A stretch of 64,000 bases of DNA from contig JAJOZX010001862.1 of the NCBI GenBank assembly GCA_023014485.1, forward strand, positions 62,001 through 126,000, given 5' to 3'. Origin of the DNA: Bathynomus jamesi (Eukaryota > Arthropoda > Malacostraca > Isopoda > Cirolanidae). The notes below the pieces were generated by a model, which worked only from the letters and a program-made list of their open reading frames with translations, searched no databases and was not told the DNA's origin. Shown here in pieces: positions 33,100-44,345 of this stretch (position 1 is the first letter of the stretch; every line of letters begins with the position of its first letter). A program made the position numbers and the translations under genes.

Positions 33100-33235
33100 A
33101 TGCCGACCCGTCTCCAGATATTTCCTGTCCTCCCAGATATAAATGTGAGCATGAAGAGTTTGACCTTTTCCTTTCTTAATCCTTTTTGAGCTACCCTGGA
33201 GTGGGCCATGGGGTCTTTGTTGGCCCAATACATCG
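33100..33235 (+). mobile_element. Short repeat with LINE-like tail
   Basis: Ends GAGTGGGCCATGGGGTCTTTG followed by TTGGCCCAATACATC, clearly the same tail design as the LINE (GAGTGGATCCTAGGGTC, then TTGGTCTGAAACATT). The upstream body is different from the LINE. Confidence 0.55.
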
Positions 33236-33694
33236 GTAATTAGGGATGTAAATATTTTGTATAAAATCAAAACCATATGTTGGAAGTTTTTGTGTCAATA
33301 CCAAGTAGTTGGTATACAGCCAGTACATATATGATTATTATTATAGTTTATACAACGGTACTATCTAGTATATGATTTCTGTGTGTGCACAGTGCTTAGC
33401 ATAATTGTAAAGCTACTTTTTCTATTCTCTTTCCTATAAAATTTCCTTGGTTACTTTTCCTGGGTCAAGGTACTTTTTTCAACCTATTTCCGCGCCCGTC
33501 TCTGGCGGGAAGGGAACGGAGGGTTGGGAGAGCTACAAGGAGCTACAAGGAGTTACAAGGACAAAAGGAAGCCTCAAAAACATTTCGGTTCATTCGTGGG
33601 GGGGGGGGGGTCTCGTACCTGGTATCGTTACAAAAACCTCGAACATGTGGTTTTGATTTTATAACAAATATTTGCAGCTCTATTTACCGAGGTG

Positions 33695-33900
33695 TCGGCC
33701 CAACAAAGACCCCATGGCCCACTCCGGGTTAGCCCCAGAAGGATTAACTCCTTAACATCCTAAGCATGTAAATTTACTCTTGGAGATGTTGATCGACTGG
33801 CGTAAATTTACGCCCAGAGATGTTAAAGGGTTAAGAGGGATAAAGGTTGAACTCTCCATGTCTGCACCCGTGTACGCGCAAAGTCATCACGCCGGCAAAG
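33695..33900 (-). mobile_element. Short repeat with LINE-like tail, inverse
   Basis: The complement ends GAGTGGGCCATGGGGTC, the same tail variant as at 33195. The body holds TGCCGGCGTGATGACTTTG, related to 31920-31985. Between 33235 and 33695 I see only a poly-G run (33599-33610) and nothing else. Confidence 0.55.
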
Positions 33901-34335
33901 TGACGAAATGCTTTTAAAGGAAAGGGGTTGAAACAGGAATTGAGAACAGAAATCAGATTTTCCATGCCATGCCCTCACCCGTCACGTGCATCCAGCCACC
34001 GAAAAGAAAAAAAAAGAAAAAAAAGAAATCGTGACGGCAGAAACGTAACCCTACCTCACCTAATCCATGCCGTGTATTTTTTTGTTTATGAAATTATGTA
34101 TTTCTACAAAAAACTTTTCTACTCCATTCTTAGTGTGTGTGTCTGCCAACTCTTTAAATGCCGCCGAGTTTCAGCTTTGGTCTCCCGCCGAGAGAGAAAG
34201 AAAGAAAGAAAGAGAGAGAGACTTATGCTTTTCTATCCGGTATTCTACTGCTACTACAATAAAAAAAAAACATACTCTAGTTTAATAACAGGAACCTTGC
34301 AGAGTGGACCAAAAGGTCTTTGAGGCTTCCTCTTC
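33901..34335 (+). mobile_element. Short repeat with LINE-like tail
   Basis: Body GGTTGAAACAGGAATTGAG... as in 31690-31960 (inverse). The tail GAGTGGACCAAAAGGTCTTTG at 34303 runs into (CT)n. A 131-codon frame crosses it but tracks the repeat and not a gene. Confidence 0.6.
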
Positions 34336-34345
34336 TCTCTCTCTC

Positions 34346-34352
34346 TCTTTCT

Positions 34353-34433
<81 letters not shown>
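34346..34433. repeat. (CT)n-(AT)n-(GT)n compound microsatellite
   Basis: A CT tract passing into AT (about 34354-34409) and then GT (34410-34433). Confidence 0.95.
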
Positions 34434-34437
<4 letters not shown>

Positions 34438-35427
34438 TTTTCTTCATTATCTCTTCGACGTTTTGTATTTTAAATGAAAATTGGGAAAACCGAACGTGCA
34501 AATGTAGAAATAAAATGGAAAAAGATGAAGTGAAAGATAGAAAAATTAAATAACAGAATACGATTTCTGGAATACCAAAAAAAAAAAAACCATAATATTA
34601 GACTAGACGGAGCGTTTCCAAAACTTTTTCATACAACGCCTTCTTGAAATTGAAGTCTATTCTTCGCGCCTCCCTTTATTTCAACTGTAAATGGCATTCA
34701 TGGACTGTAATTTATTGTTATCATAATCGATGTGAGGTAGCATTAAATTTTAGTTTCATCTACTAATGTTTTCTAAACAATATTTACCTATCATACCTAG
34801 TATAGTGATGATAATAATCAGTCACGAAGGCAAGAAACTGACACAGCGCTCAGGCCAACTAATGTAGCCCCATTGCTTTAGCTCCATTATATTATTATTA
34901 TTATTGCCAGAATCATCGGGGTTCGAATCCTCGGTGTCTTCATTTCGCTTATAGGCAAATGGTGTTACACACTAAGTTACGGATGATGGCGGGTAAAGTG
35001 ATAATGAATAAAAAAAATTTTAATATTTACATTTTTACTCTTTATTTCGAACGTCTCGTGTCTCAATTGGTTTGGACTTTTTTGTATCTTGCGTCGAAAC
35101 GAAGCTAAGGTATCCCAGGCTCGGGCCTCTACCCCTCACTTTGTTGGGGGATACGGGACAGAGGTGTTACCTTACCTTCTTACTTTCTAATTTTTCTTTG
35201 TTAACCTCCTCGCCCCCCACAGTTTCGGAAACCTTCAATTAAACCAAACAACATAAAATGTAAAAAAATCTTCAAGAGTTTAATTTTTTTGTCGCGTGCT
35301 CTAGCTCGAAACCTACGAGTTTCTCGACCTATGTTTATGTAGTCTTTTTTCTTTACCTTTGTCTCAAGAATACACCCTGCGGTTTATGAAACATATTTAT
35401 GAATCACCTATATATATATAATATATA

Positions 35428-35507
<80 letters not shown>

Positions 35508-36029
35508 CACGACTGATCATATTTCGAATAGGTGCGTTATCGGTCTTAAAGTGAAGGCATTGAGATAGATCGACATTTGTGCTAAACGTCTCGAATAGTA
35601 ACTTTTGGAACAGCATGAAATTCTGTTATAAAGCTAACTTGCCTGTCTACACTCCCCATAAATGTGGATAATTAGTTTGAAAGAGCGAACAAGTTGGTGA
35701 AAAATATTCATCAATATATGTAGAAACAATGATATTTTCATTATAATCAGTATGTGAACCTCATCCTAATCCCGTCATCAGTGGAAAATACAAATTAAAA
35801 ACGCTGACAGTTGAACTGACAATTATACAAGATTTTTAGTTTTAAAACTAGTCATTTGAAAGCGAGCCAAAATACCTTATTAAACGTGAAACGCCATCTA
35901 CTGGAGGATATGTTAATGAAACCCCTTTTCAATAAATCTTCATTTACCGAGTGTTTTATACGCAAGTTAATTTTTATATGTTAACCTAGTGTCATGATAT
36001 ATTATTCTTAATACTGATGAGAGAGAGAG
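34434..36029. other. Intergenic with long (AT)n
   Basis: (AT)n of about 95 bases at 35411-35505. A tRNA B-box-like GGGTTCGAATCCTC at 34919 has no cloverleaf around it. 35100-35176 forms a loose inverted repeat (AAGGTA...TACCTT). No gene is seen. Confidence 0.6.
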
Positions 36030-36330
36030 AGTGAGAGAATAAGTGAGTTACAGGATAACGAAGACCCAAAGAAAAAAGCGAATAAGGAATACGAAAGACT
36101 AATACCATACTTACACTATAGACGCGTAAAGCTTTCACGCAAGAATAGTCGTATTAGAAGAATATAGAAAAGAGAAGGCTTTTCCTCCTCCGCCAGTAAC
36201 ACAAAATAGTTGTGGAAGGAGATTTACAGAAAAGTAGGGAAAAGGACAACGAAAAGAACAGTTTCAGAATTCATTCACACCATGCGTACCATCGTGTACC
36301 TAATCACACACACTAGACAACAGTAGAAAG
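36030..36330 (-). mobile_element. Unclassified short repeat with LINE-like tail
   Basis: The complement matches 31330-31640: GTACGCATGGTGTGAATGAA, GTGAAAGCTTTACGCGTC. It ends TTTGGGTCTTCGTTATCCTG, a diverged form of the LINE tail. Confidence 0.6.
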
Positions 36331-36847
36331 TAAAGGATCGCATAAAACAATAAACTACTTAATTTAATTTTCACCATGCGTTGTTTTTAAGGAATTTATT
36401 TATTTATTCATTACGTACAAAGTCATTTTCATCATTGCATCGTTTCTCCGATGAATGCCAAACTATCAAACTACTGTACTTCCATTGCCATCTTTCGCAC
36501 TGGAATTGCTTAGATAAGGGAATATTGATCCAAAGGCACCTCCAGCTGGCCAGCAACCCTCAGTTTAAGAATTTCCCCCGACAGTGTACGTATGTGAATA
36601 TTATTTTTTTTTAACTCTAGCTAAGTAGCTTTCCATGAACATGAATGTCTACTCCGAGGTTCTGACTCCCGATAGTTCACATCAAACTTCCCATCAATTG
36701 AAAATCCCTTGTGCTCTAAAACCAGACCCGACCAGCGCCTCCCTATTACGTTTAGAGAGAGAGAGAGAGAGAGCATGCAAATATTAACGTATCAAACAAA
36801 TAAAAAAGCTAGATCATAGGGTAACAGTGGTGTGTGTGTGTATATAC
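36331..36847. other. Intergenic, nothing recognised
   Basis: A 77-codon frame at 36381-36614 has no recognisable domain. A short (GA)n lies at 36755-36772. Confidence 0.5.
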
Positions 36848-37789
36848 TGTATATAGTGGACCTGTTTTAGCCTTTTAAGGTGATAATGAATTGATTGTAT
36901 GCAAATGGTTAATTGATGCAATGACTGATTGCTTATTAATGAAAGACTATTTGAGTAGGTCCACCATACTATTGGAAGTGACAGGAATGGCAGCGAGGTC
37001 ACCAGCTTGGATTACACCCAAGCAAATTAATATTAATGTTATAAAAGACACCTTATGGGTTTTGTATTTTATTATGAAAATAAAGCCGTTATTTATTCAC
37101 TGTGATATAGCAAAGAATTGACAGTAATTAATTGGTAGTTATACGTTATGCTTATGACATAGACTTAGCTAATAAGATGAAATGTTAATAGCTTAATTGA
37201 TACGTAATAAGTAATGTAAACGTTGATGGTATGTAAATGGCATGCAACATGGAACATTGAATGAGCCTAGTAAATGATAAAGAATGCACGTGCGTTTGGT
37301 ACATTGAATAGAATACGTGACACTGATTAAGTAGGCTGAATGATTGCATGGATGCACATAGAGTAATTGATGCGGCCTAATAATAATGGATTGAAATGCT
37401 TGACAATGATTACACAAATATCATTTATATCAGACCATTATGTGATGTTAAGTGATTACGCCAAGAGAATATTTATTTATCACATAAATATGAATTGAAC
37501 ATAATAACAGATGATACGCGGAATTACGGTATTGAAATGACACTTGAATTGTAGAACAGGCCTACCGCGTTCTTTCACGTGAGTCAGTTGGAACGCTTAA
37601 TTACACACTTTGGGAGTATAGCCTACGTTCGGCGGTAGGCTAATGTAGGCTTCACAAGAGTACTTAGAATAGGAGGTACTTATCTTAGGACGATGTAACC
37701 CTGTTGAAGGCGGGTTGAAGACGAACCTATTAACGTAGATTCGAGTTGTCGTTGTTGTCCGTTAAGCCTCTCGAGATGATGGATGTAGA

Positions 37790-37965
37790 CTTCGTACGGA
37801 GGCCTGAGGTGATGTTACTTCTCGAGGTGCAGCATGGCTTTAAATGATCTTGCAGGCGCAGGCCCGAGGTGCTGAATATATCTCGAGGAATGTAGAGAAA
37901 CTTGAAGGCCGACCCGGCAAACCGCAGGCCCGAAGCGATTCCGGTTGGGCCTCGAAGGATTGCTT
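37790..37965. repeat. Irregular GGCC(T/C)GAGG...CTCGAGG repeat
   Basis: Three related modules: GGCCTGAGGTGATGTTAC..CTCGAGG (37800), GGCCCGAGGTGCTGAATA..CTCGAGG (37860), GGCCCGAAGCGATTCC..CTCGAAGG (37928). Spacing is about 60-68 bases. Each could form a short stem in RNA. Confidence 0.6.
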
Positions 37966-38084
37966 CTGCAGGTGGTCTGTAGATCTTACTTGATGATAAA
38001 TTGTAGGCCTTGAAGAAAGTAGCAGGCCGCGTCCCCGGCAAGGGGGCCGGAAGGCGGTTGGTGGACGTGTTGCTCACGTTCGAT

Positions 38085-38120
38085 AATGTGAGTGAGAGTG
38101 AGTGGAAGCTCGCTTTTATA
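38085..38120 (-). promoter_or_regulatory. Core-promoter-like TATA box and initiator
   Basis: TATAAAAG occupies 38120-38113 on the minus strand. A TCACTCACA initiator-like sequence follows 20-30 bases downstream (38094-38086). Spacing and sequence fit an RNA polymerase II core promoter of arthropod type. Transcription is not shown. Confidence 0.4.
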
Positions 38121-38351
38121 CGTAGTTCCTGTGACGTAGGACTTCGCGCCAAATCTTAAGACGCCTTCTCCGCGCGTCCTTTCGTTGATAAGGGCTTACG
38201 TTCGCGCCTTTTGGGAAGAAACAGACTTTTCATTGTTTGGTTCTTTGCCCACGTGTGTTTTCTAATACTGATGATAGCGTGGAAGGAAAGATCTGTCTAT
38301 TTGTTGGTCTATTTCTTGTCGATCCGCTACATATATATATATATATACACA

Positions 38352-39240
38352 CAGGGCCGGATCTAGAAGTTGCGAGGCCCTAGGCAGATCTAGAAATTGC
38401 GAGGCCCTAGGCCTATATATATGAAAATATGGACTTAATTATCGGTACTATACCAGCAATATTAGAATCCCGCATAGACAGAACTATGCCAGCACTTAAA
38501 AATTAAACCAAACCAAAATAATCACGCATGAAAATTGTATAAGAAATATAATAAACCATAGAAATAAGTATAAATTATAATATGAATCAAGATTTGTATC
38601 GAAAATATAAGACAATGATTTCTAAGATTTATATAATATTATAGGTAATGACTTTCCATAGTATACAAACGTTTTTCATATGTGATGTATAAGAGATGTT
38701 GACATTTTATTTTTTATAATAGTGAGCGATCGACTTATCAGGCTAAATATTAATACTTTAATATTTGGTTCAGATGCTCCTTGAATATTACAGCAATGCT
38801 TTTCTACTTTTCTTCGAGCTAAACTCTTCAATTAATTGAGAATAATCTAATGAATTTGTTATATCGTTTTCTATTGATAACATAGCTAATGATTGCAATC
38901 TCGCTTGAGACATGGTGGAACGCAAATATGTTTTAATAAGTTTGAGACGCGAGAAACTTCTTTCAGCCGAAGCAACAGTAACTGGGATGGTTAATACTAT
39001 TCGAAGTGCAACATAAACATTAGGATAAATCTCACTTAGTTGTTTTTGCACTATATAAACAAGGGCATTTCCGAGATCTGTTTTCTCAGGTATAAACCTG
39101 CGAAGTACTTTAAGTTCTTCATAGAGTTCTAAATCATTAATATCACTTGAACAGAACGCGCAAAACGGCTTGAGCGAGGCCCCCTTTGGCACGAGGCCCT
39201 AGGCGATCGCCTAGTTCGCCTATAGCTAAATCCGGGCCTG
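38352..39240 (-). mobile_element. hAT element, internally deleted
   Basis: CAGGGCCGGATCTAGAAG at 38352 and AGCTAAATCCGGGCCTG at 39240, with GAGGCCCTAGGC repeated inside both ends (including a tandem pair at 38380-38411). Flanking TATACACA/TATATATA are in microsatellites, so the duplication is only suggestive. Confidence 0.8.
38788..39192 (-). pseudogene. hAT transposase C-terminal fragment
   Basis: 134 codons. It contains IVLTIPVTVASAERSFSRLK and IKTYLRSTMSQARLQSLA, the hAT dimerisation region of the type seen in ZMYM1-like/hAT proteins. The catalytic core and BED finger are missing because the element is internally deleted. A dimerisation-only product could interfere with full-length transposase, but expression is unknown. 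It is a different hAT lineage from 22388-25071. Confidence 0.85.
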
Positions 39241-39562
39241 TATATATATATATATATCTTTCCGGCCCAGTGGGTCCATTTGGACCTATAATATTTTTTA
39301 CATAAATTGTATAATTTTGCTCATTGACGCCATTTGGACTCACGAGTCAATTGTCCTGGAACTTAACGTTTTCCATGGCTGCCAACCCTGTAGTTGTGTG
39401 GCTTATTTGTTCTCCCCTGCAGCTTTTTGGTGAACAAGGCACCGTTGATCTGACACCAGCAACGTGAGCCCTACTCAAAATATTATTCCCCAAGGTAAGT
39501 AAATACGCACAATTTTATGGTTATAGAATTAAACTTCGCAAGAAGGTTGGGTTTGTTTTATA
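39241..39562. other. Intergenic, nothing recognised
   Basis: A short (TA)n then unique sequence. No gene. Confidence 0.5.
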
Positions 39563-39666
39563 CAGGGTGAGCGAAACGTCCTTGTGCACCTGTCCACTTT
39601 CAACACGGTGCAGGTACAAATTCACTACACTTCTTGCAGGTGCACAGGGACTTTTCGCTTACCCTG
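39563..39666. mobile_element. Mariner-type MITE, 104 bp
   Basis: CAGGGTGAGCGAAACGTCC and GGGACTTTTCGCTTACCCTG, flanked by TA. The interior is the inverse of that in 32692-32793, so the two are copies of one family in opposite orientation. Confidence 0.85.
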
Positions 39667-39879
39667 TAGTTGCAGAAATAAATAGTGAAAAGGGTGAAAA
39701 GGGTCAATTTAGAGCGATTTGGGATCCACTTAAAGTCGTGGCGAATTCATCACTAAATCCTAACAACTTTTATTTCTTTTGTAAAAGCATTTTTAATGAT
39801 ACCTTTTTCCTTTCTTTGAATATTATTGCATTGCTCTCTAATTGCGTTCCCTTTAAGTGCCTGTTTTTGGCATTGTGTG

Positions 39880-40035
39880 ACTCGTTCGCGACATCTAAGG
39901 TCGTTACAGCTTCACGCGGAATCCAAACCACGGGTCGCTACATCATCCGGACACGGAGGAAGGTTACCCATCAAAATTCCACGCAGACCCAGCGTCGCTT
40001 AAGTTTGCTAATCTAGCGGAAAGCGGTCTTACGAC
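39880..40035 (-). mobile_element. 5S-rRNA-derived SINE, diverged
   Basis: The complement carries GATTAGCAAACTTAAGCG, ACGCTGGGTCTGCGTGG and GGGTAACCTTCC, in the order of the 5S segment, then TGATGTAGCGACCCGTGG as at 25195. Confidence 0.75.
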
Positions 40036-41375
40036 GCGACCACGATGTAATGTTTATGCTGATGATGTGAAGAAAAAATTTCAATGTACGGCTCCATTTT
40101 GAAATTAAACAATTGTCTCGTCGATGTTAAAGCGAAAAGTAGCACAAAGTAGCTAAATTCCTTAATTTCATTTGTAGAGAATCTACAATTACTTTTTATC
40201 TTATTTTATTTGTCATTTGACTTTTTTATATCTCTTTCCTCCGTAAAAACATCATAAAAATAATTATAACGTGATGCGAACATTTAAATTCTCGTCCTGG
40301 TTCACTAACTTCTACTTTTAATTATAACCTAACATTCTAATAAATGACCAGCGTTACAACACCATTAACGCAGTTATTGTTCGAAAGTGGGCGGAGCTTA
40401 ACAACTTCTAAATGGAATTCAGTAAAAGAATGAATGTAAACTAGCTACTAAATTAGATTATAAACTTAAATAATTAGTGTTCCATAATTTCTAACCGGAT
40501 TTCACGCAACAGCAAAAGAAAGGACAGTAAATTTTGCTCGTAAAAATATTTTATTAAAAAAAAATAAATAAAAAGCGTAATTAATAAATTATTTTATTAT
40601 TTTAATTTTTACTTTATTAAAGTCTTCATTTTTAAGTCGAAAGTGTGTGTTCCCCTCCTCCGAGAAAGCGATACGAAAACTGCCTTTCAGAAACGTTTTA
40701 GATAACGCTGCCAGGTCGTATAGTAAATTCAAACGTAGTATGTATACTCAGCTAGCGTCCGCAGCTCAGACGGTTAACACCGTTTCTCTACAAGCAAAGC
40801 GAAAACTTTGATGATGATGGTAATATTACTATGTATACTAACTTATCAATGAAAAGGTCCAAGCGTTGTAACACTGGTGTGTATATATATTACAGATTAT
40901 GGTTCAGTTTCGACGAGAAAGGTTATTTTGTTATGTTTGGAGTGGTATGACAGAAACGCGCAACTTTCGTTTTACCAATACAAAATCACTATCATGGTAA
41001 TCGACATACTGTAATAATCATTACGTATCTAATTTGAAAGAATCTGTATTTTTATACTCTTATACAGAACTGTTTTGGGGTTTTGTATATATTTCTGTAT
41101 GTAATTTTTAATTTATGAGATTGGCAATAAATAAAGAAAAGATCGTTCGTCACTTGTTTCGAATGAGCGCAAATGAGACATAGATTATGTTAATACCAAA
41201 ACTGAATTTATATTTTCAAAGAAAATTTACGTAGACAATATGAGGAAGAAGTGAAAAGGAAAAAAATTATTGGTTTAAAATTTTTTTTTTTTTTAGTGTA
41301 GTAAAATTATAATATATTTTGGAGTATAGTAGACTGATTTAATTGTATGAAAATAACATATGCCAAATATAATTA
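40036..41375. other. AT-rich intergenic DNA
   Basis: No gene or element recognised. TTA at 41373-41375 is the left copy of a short target duplication. Confidence 0.5.
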
Positions 41376-42411
41376 CACTGCCCAACAAAAAAAAATTTTT
41401 TTGCTGCTGATTTAATTCTAAGACCTGTTTCTGGATAATATTGATGTGCTGATTTCAAAAATCACCTTAGATTTTGTCCATCACATCAGGTTTTCGTGCG
41501 ATGCAATATGCAATATGAAGCAGTTTGTAAAAGCTTTGAATAAAGAAGGTGATTGCTTTAATTACATATGTGCAGCCTTTCCAGGTCTTAGTGATGAGAA
41601 GCTTAAAGCTGGTATATTCGATGGTCCCCAGATAAGAAAACTGATGAAAGATCCGCAGTTCAGTAACTCAATGACCGAAACGGAGGCAAGAGCTTGGAAT
41701 GCTTTTGTGGCAGTAGTTAAGAACTTCCTAGGAAACAAAAAGTCTGAAAATTATAAAGATCTTGTAAAGGATTTACTTGTAAACTTTCAGCAGTTGGGTT
41801 GCAACATGAGCATTAAAGTTCACTATCTCAACAGTCATCTGGATAAATTTCCAGAAAATCTTGATGTTAGTGAAGAGCAAGGTGAAAGGTTCCACCAAGA
41901 TATCAAAGTGATGGAAGAACGATACCAAGGAAGATGGGATACCCATATGATGGCTGACTACTGCTGGAGCCTGCAAAGAGATTGTCTTGACATCTCTCAT
42001 TCTAGGAAGTCCTATAAGAGAAAATTTATCAGCACTGAAAAGTAAGAAAACAAGAAAAAGACAATGTTAAGAAAACTGGTCCCGTGCTTGCTTTAATATG
42101 GATTCATTTTTTGTTTATTTAAACACTTTTAATCACTTTGTGTCAGTATTACCGTTGTATATTAAAGTTCACTCCCTGCACAATTGTTTACTTTTCCATG
42201 CTGATTCTGAGTATGTAAAAACTTATTTTTTGAAAAGAAAAAAAATTGGGCATAACCCTGCCAAAATGCGATATCTCCAAAATATCCGTATTTGATTGCT
42301 CGAAAACCTGACGTGATAGGCAAAAACTAAGGTGATTTTTGAAATCAGCACACCAAAATTACCTAAAAACAGGTGTTAGAATTAAATCAGCAAAATTGGT
42401 GTTGGGCAGTG
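41376..42411 (+). mobile_element. CACTG-ended transposon, copy 3 (internal deletion)
   Basis: CACTGCCCAACA at 41376 and TGTTGGGCAGTG at 42411, flanked by TTA on both sides. GCTGATTTAATTCTAA and, further in, GCTGATTTCAAAAATCACC plus CATCACATCAGGTTTT are repeated inverted at the right end. About half the gene is deleted, with the junction near 41505, immediately inside the left subterminal block. Confidence 0.85.
41512..42045 (+). pseudogene. Cys-rich transposase-like protein, C-terminal third
   Basis: From about 41512 (MKQFVKALNKEGDCF) to the stop at 42045, uninterrupted. It corresponds to the part of the family protein after LPPLHIKLGL. Landmarks: GPQIRKLMKD, KNFLGNKKSENY, VHYLNSHLDKFPEN, EEQGERFHQDIKVMEERY (intact HQD) and MADYCWSL. 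The N-terminal Cys cluster and both Asp motifs are deleted, so no transposase activity is expected. The frame is clean, unlike copies 1 and 2. Confidence 0.8.
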
Positions 42412-42905
42412 TTATTTAAAATATAAAACACTAGTTGGCAACATGGAGAGAGATTAGGCCTGAGGTATACCCAAAAGTCAGTCTCGGGCGCGGCCAGTGA
42501 GGAAAAAGAGAGTTGGTTTGGTTAAGATGTAATTGTGATTTAAAAGTTAACTTGAAAGCTCTCTCCCCTGTCCAATATTAACATTATGAAATCAAACTCG
42601 CTTTCCCTCCCGTCATATTTATTGTCTTAATAATTAAAATATAAGGTTGTAACATATATTCTGTTCGATTTTTTTTAGTTCATTCAGAACAAAAATTAAA
42701 TGACTTATAAGGACAAATTTGCTCGAATTTTTAATTTATTCACAACAAAAATTAAGTGATATAATGACAAATTAATCAATATAATTCCCTTCTTTTTCTA
42801 TAACCACCTCCCATCTGTAGAAAAGTTTTTTTATGCCAAGTTCGAAGAAATCCCTTGGTTTCGAGTTAAAAAAAAAAAGCGATCACTTCGTTTTCGATAG
42901 CTTCC
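42412..42905. other. Intergenic and mariner 3' flank
   Basis: AT-rich DNA. 42800-42890 may be the decayed C-terminus of the following mariner gene (on the minus strand). No terminal repeat could be identified. Confidence 0.4.
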
Positions 42906-43803
42906 CTAGATTGCAACTTTTGTCCATCTAGGTGGTGTTGCAGACTTCTGAATTAAATGGTAGTCTGAAGGTGCGATGTCCGGAGAATAAGGTGGATGAG
43001 GCATTTTTTCCCAACCAAATGCCTCCAATTGGGTAGTGGTGATTCGAGCAGTGTGAGGGCGCGCGTTATCCTGGTGGAATAGAACACCCCTGCGATTAAT
43101 TAATGCAGGACGTTTTTCTTGTAATGCCATCTTCAATCGTTGGAGTTGTTGGCAGTAGACTTCAGGTGCGATTGTTTGGTTATCTGGCAGAAGCTCAAAA
43201 TGAATAATTCCTTGCATATCCCACCAAACGCATAGCAAAATTTTCTTTGGATGGGGTACCACTCTTTGGCTGAGGTTCAGGCTTTGTTTCACGGCTAAGC
43301 CACTGATGTCGACGCTTACTATTGTTATAGAGGACCCATTTTTCATCCCCAGTGACGATCCGATTCAAAAACGGTGCCTGCAGTTGCCGAGAATGCAGTG
43401 ATGTGCAAATATCGATTTGATGTTGAAGATTCGCTTGCGACAAATCATGCGGAACCCATTTTCCAACCTTCACTACTTTTCCTAACAGCTTCAAATGACA
43501 ATGAATGGTCATATGGTTAACGCAGAGTTGCAGGCCAAGTTCTCTTACAGTTACCGTTGAGTTTTCCTCCACTGTTGCTTTCAGCAACTCTTTATCTAAC
43601 TCATTTGGTCGTCCTGTTCGTTGATAATCTTTCAGACTGAAGTCTCCATTTCTGAACTTCTCAAACCATCTCCTACACATCCATTCGCTCACATCATCAT
43701 TTCCATAAACTCTTTGAATGTTTTTTGCGGATTCACTAGCGTTAGATCCTTTATGGAACTCATACAGCATCACATGTCGAATATGCTCTTTCGTGGGCTC
43801 CAT
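42906..43803 (-). pseudogene. Mariner (D34D) transposase, frameshifted
   Basis: ATG at 43803. Residues 1-110 carry two helix-turn-helix units (HIRHVMLYEFHKGSN..., VRELGLQLCVNHMTIHCHLK) with the YQRTGRP linker. The first catalytic Asp is in VTGDEKWVLY. After a frameshift near 43240 the second frame gives WWDMQGIIHFELL, LFHQDNARPHTA (second Asp) and HPPYSPDIAPSDYHL (third Asp, 34 residues later). That is the D34D signature of true mariners. The C-terminus after SDYHL is decayed. The ends of the element were not found. Confidence 0.85.
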
Positions 43804-44192
43804 GTCTTTTCAATTATTGTAACATCGTAGGGGTGGCGTTGTAACTGTATGAAAAACACCAGAGAAAATATTCATTAGTCTAATCCTACACTAGCCTAAG
43901 CCTACACTAGCCTAAGTCATTCTGTATCGTGATAAAACATGTGCGAACCTGTCGCCGCGTGTATTTTGCAACATTTCTAAAACTATTTCACATTATCTTG
44001 AGGTTATTCTAATTATCTATCGTCCGTTTTCTAATCGAGCAGAATTTATGATAAATCAGAAAATAGTGATAATTGTCGTCATTTCCCACTCCCTCGTTTT
44101 GTTCAAAATGTCGGCTGCGGGTCCAATGTCTCAGTCAGGGCGGCCACGCTACCCGTCTGCCGTTTTATAGAATACAGAAATAAATGTAAAAT
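43804..44192. other. Intergenic
   Basis: A two-unit 16-mer repeat, CCTACACTAGCCTAAG, at about 43883-43915. Nothing else. Confidence 0.5.
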
Positions 44193-44345
44193 AGTATTAA
44201 GAGTGAAAATAACGTAAATAACGTAAAATTAAAGAAAAGTAAATAAAAATTAAAGGCGTTTCACGACACTCGACCAAAAAATGTCCTACTTTTTGTTTAT
44301 AATTTTCCTTAAATTGAAGTAGATTTGCTCGTATCCCTTTAACCT
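44193..44345 (+). repeat. Direct repeat, unit 1
   Basis: Near-identical to 45650-45811. Shared landmarks: AAAGAAAAGTAAATAAAAAT, GGCGTTTCACGACACTCG, CCAAAAAATGTCCTAC and TTAAATTGAAGTAGATTTGC. Nature unknown; no ORF or terminal repeat. Confidence 0.8.

Larger units (their letters stand above)
36848..38331 (-). mobile_element. Possible solo LTR (tentative)
   Basis: On the minus strand the block could start TGTAGCGGATCGAC (38331) and end ACTATATACA (36848). That gives TG...CA limits within AT tracts. It has a TATA box about 210 bases in. No protein is supported: the longest frame (38152-37730) spans the TATA box. No internal region, primer-binding site or second copy is in the window. It could instead be an unrelated host promoter region. 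Confidence 0.3.

Noticed and set aside
31547..34323. Conserved protein shared by frames at 31547-31891 and 33928-34323 (KTEIRFS/RTEIRFS)
   Set aside because: The similarity extends beyond the frames as DNA repeat similarity, and both frames run into microsatellite; a SINE-type repeat explains it.
37730..38152. A 140-codon minus-strand frame as a gene
   Set aside because: It begins upstream of the TATA box, has no recognisable domain, and reads through the GC-rich modules; composition alone can explain the openness.
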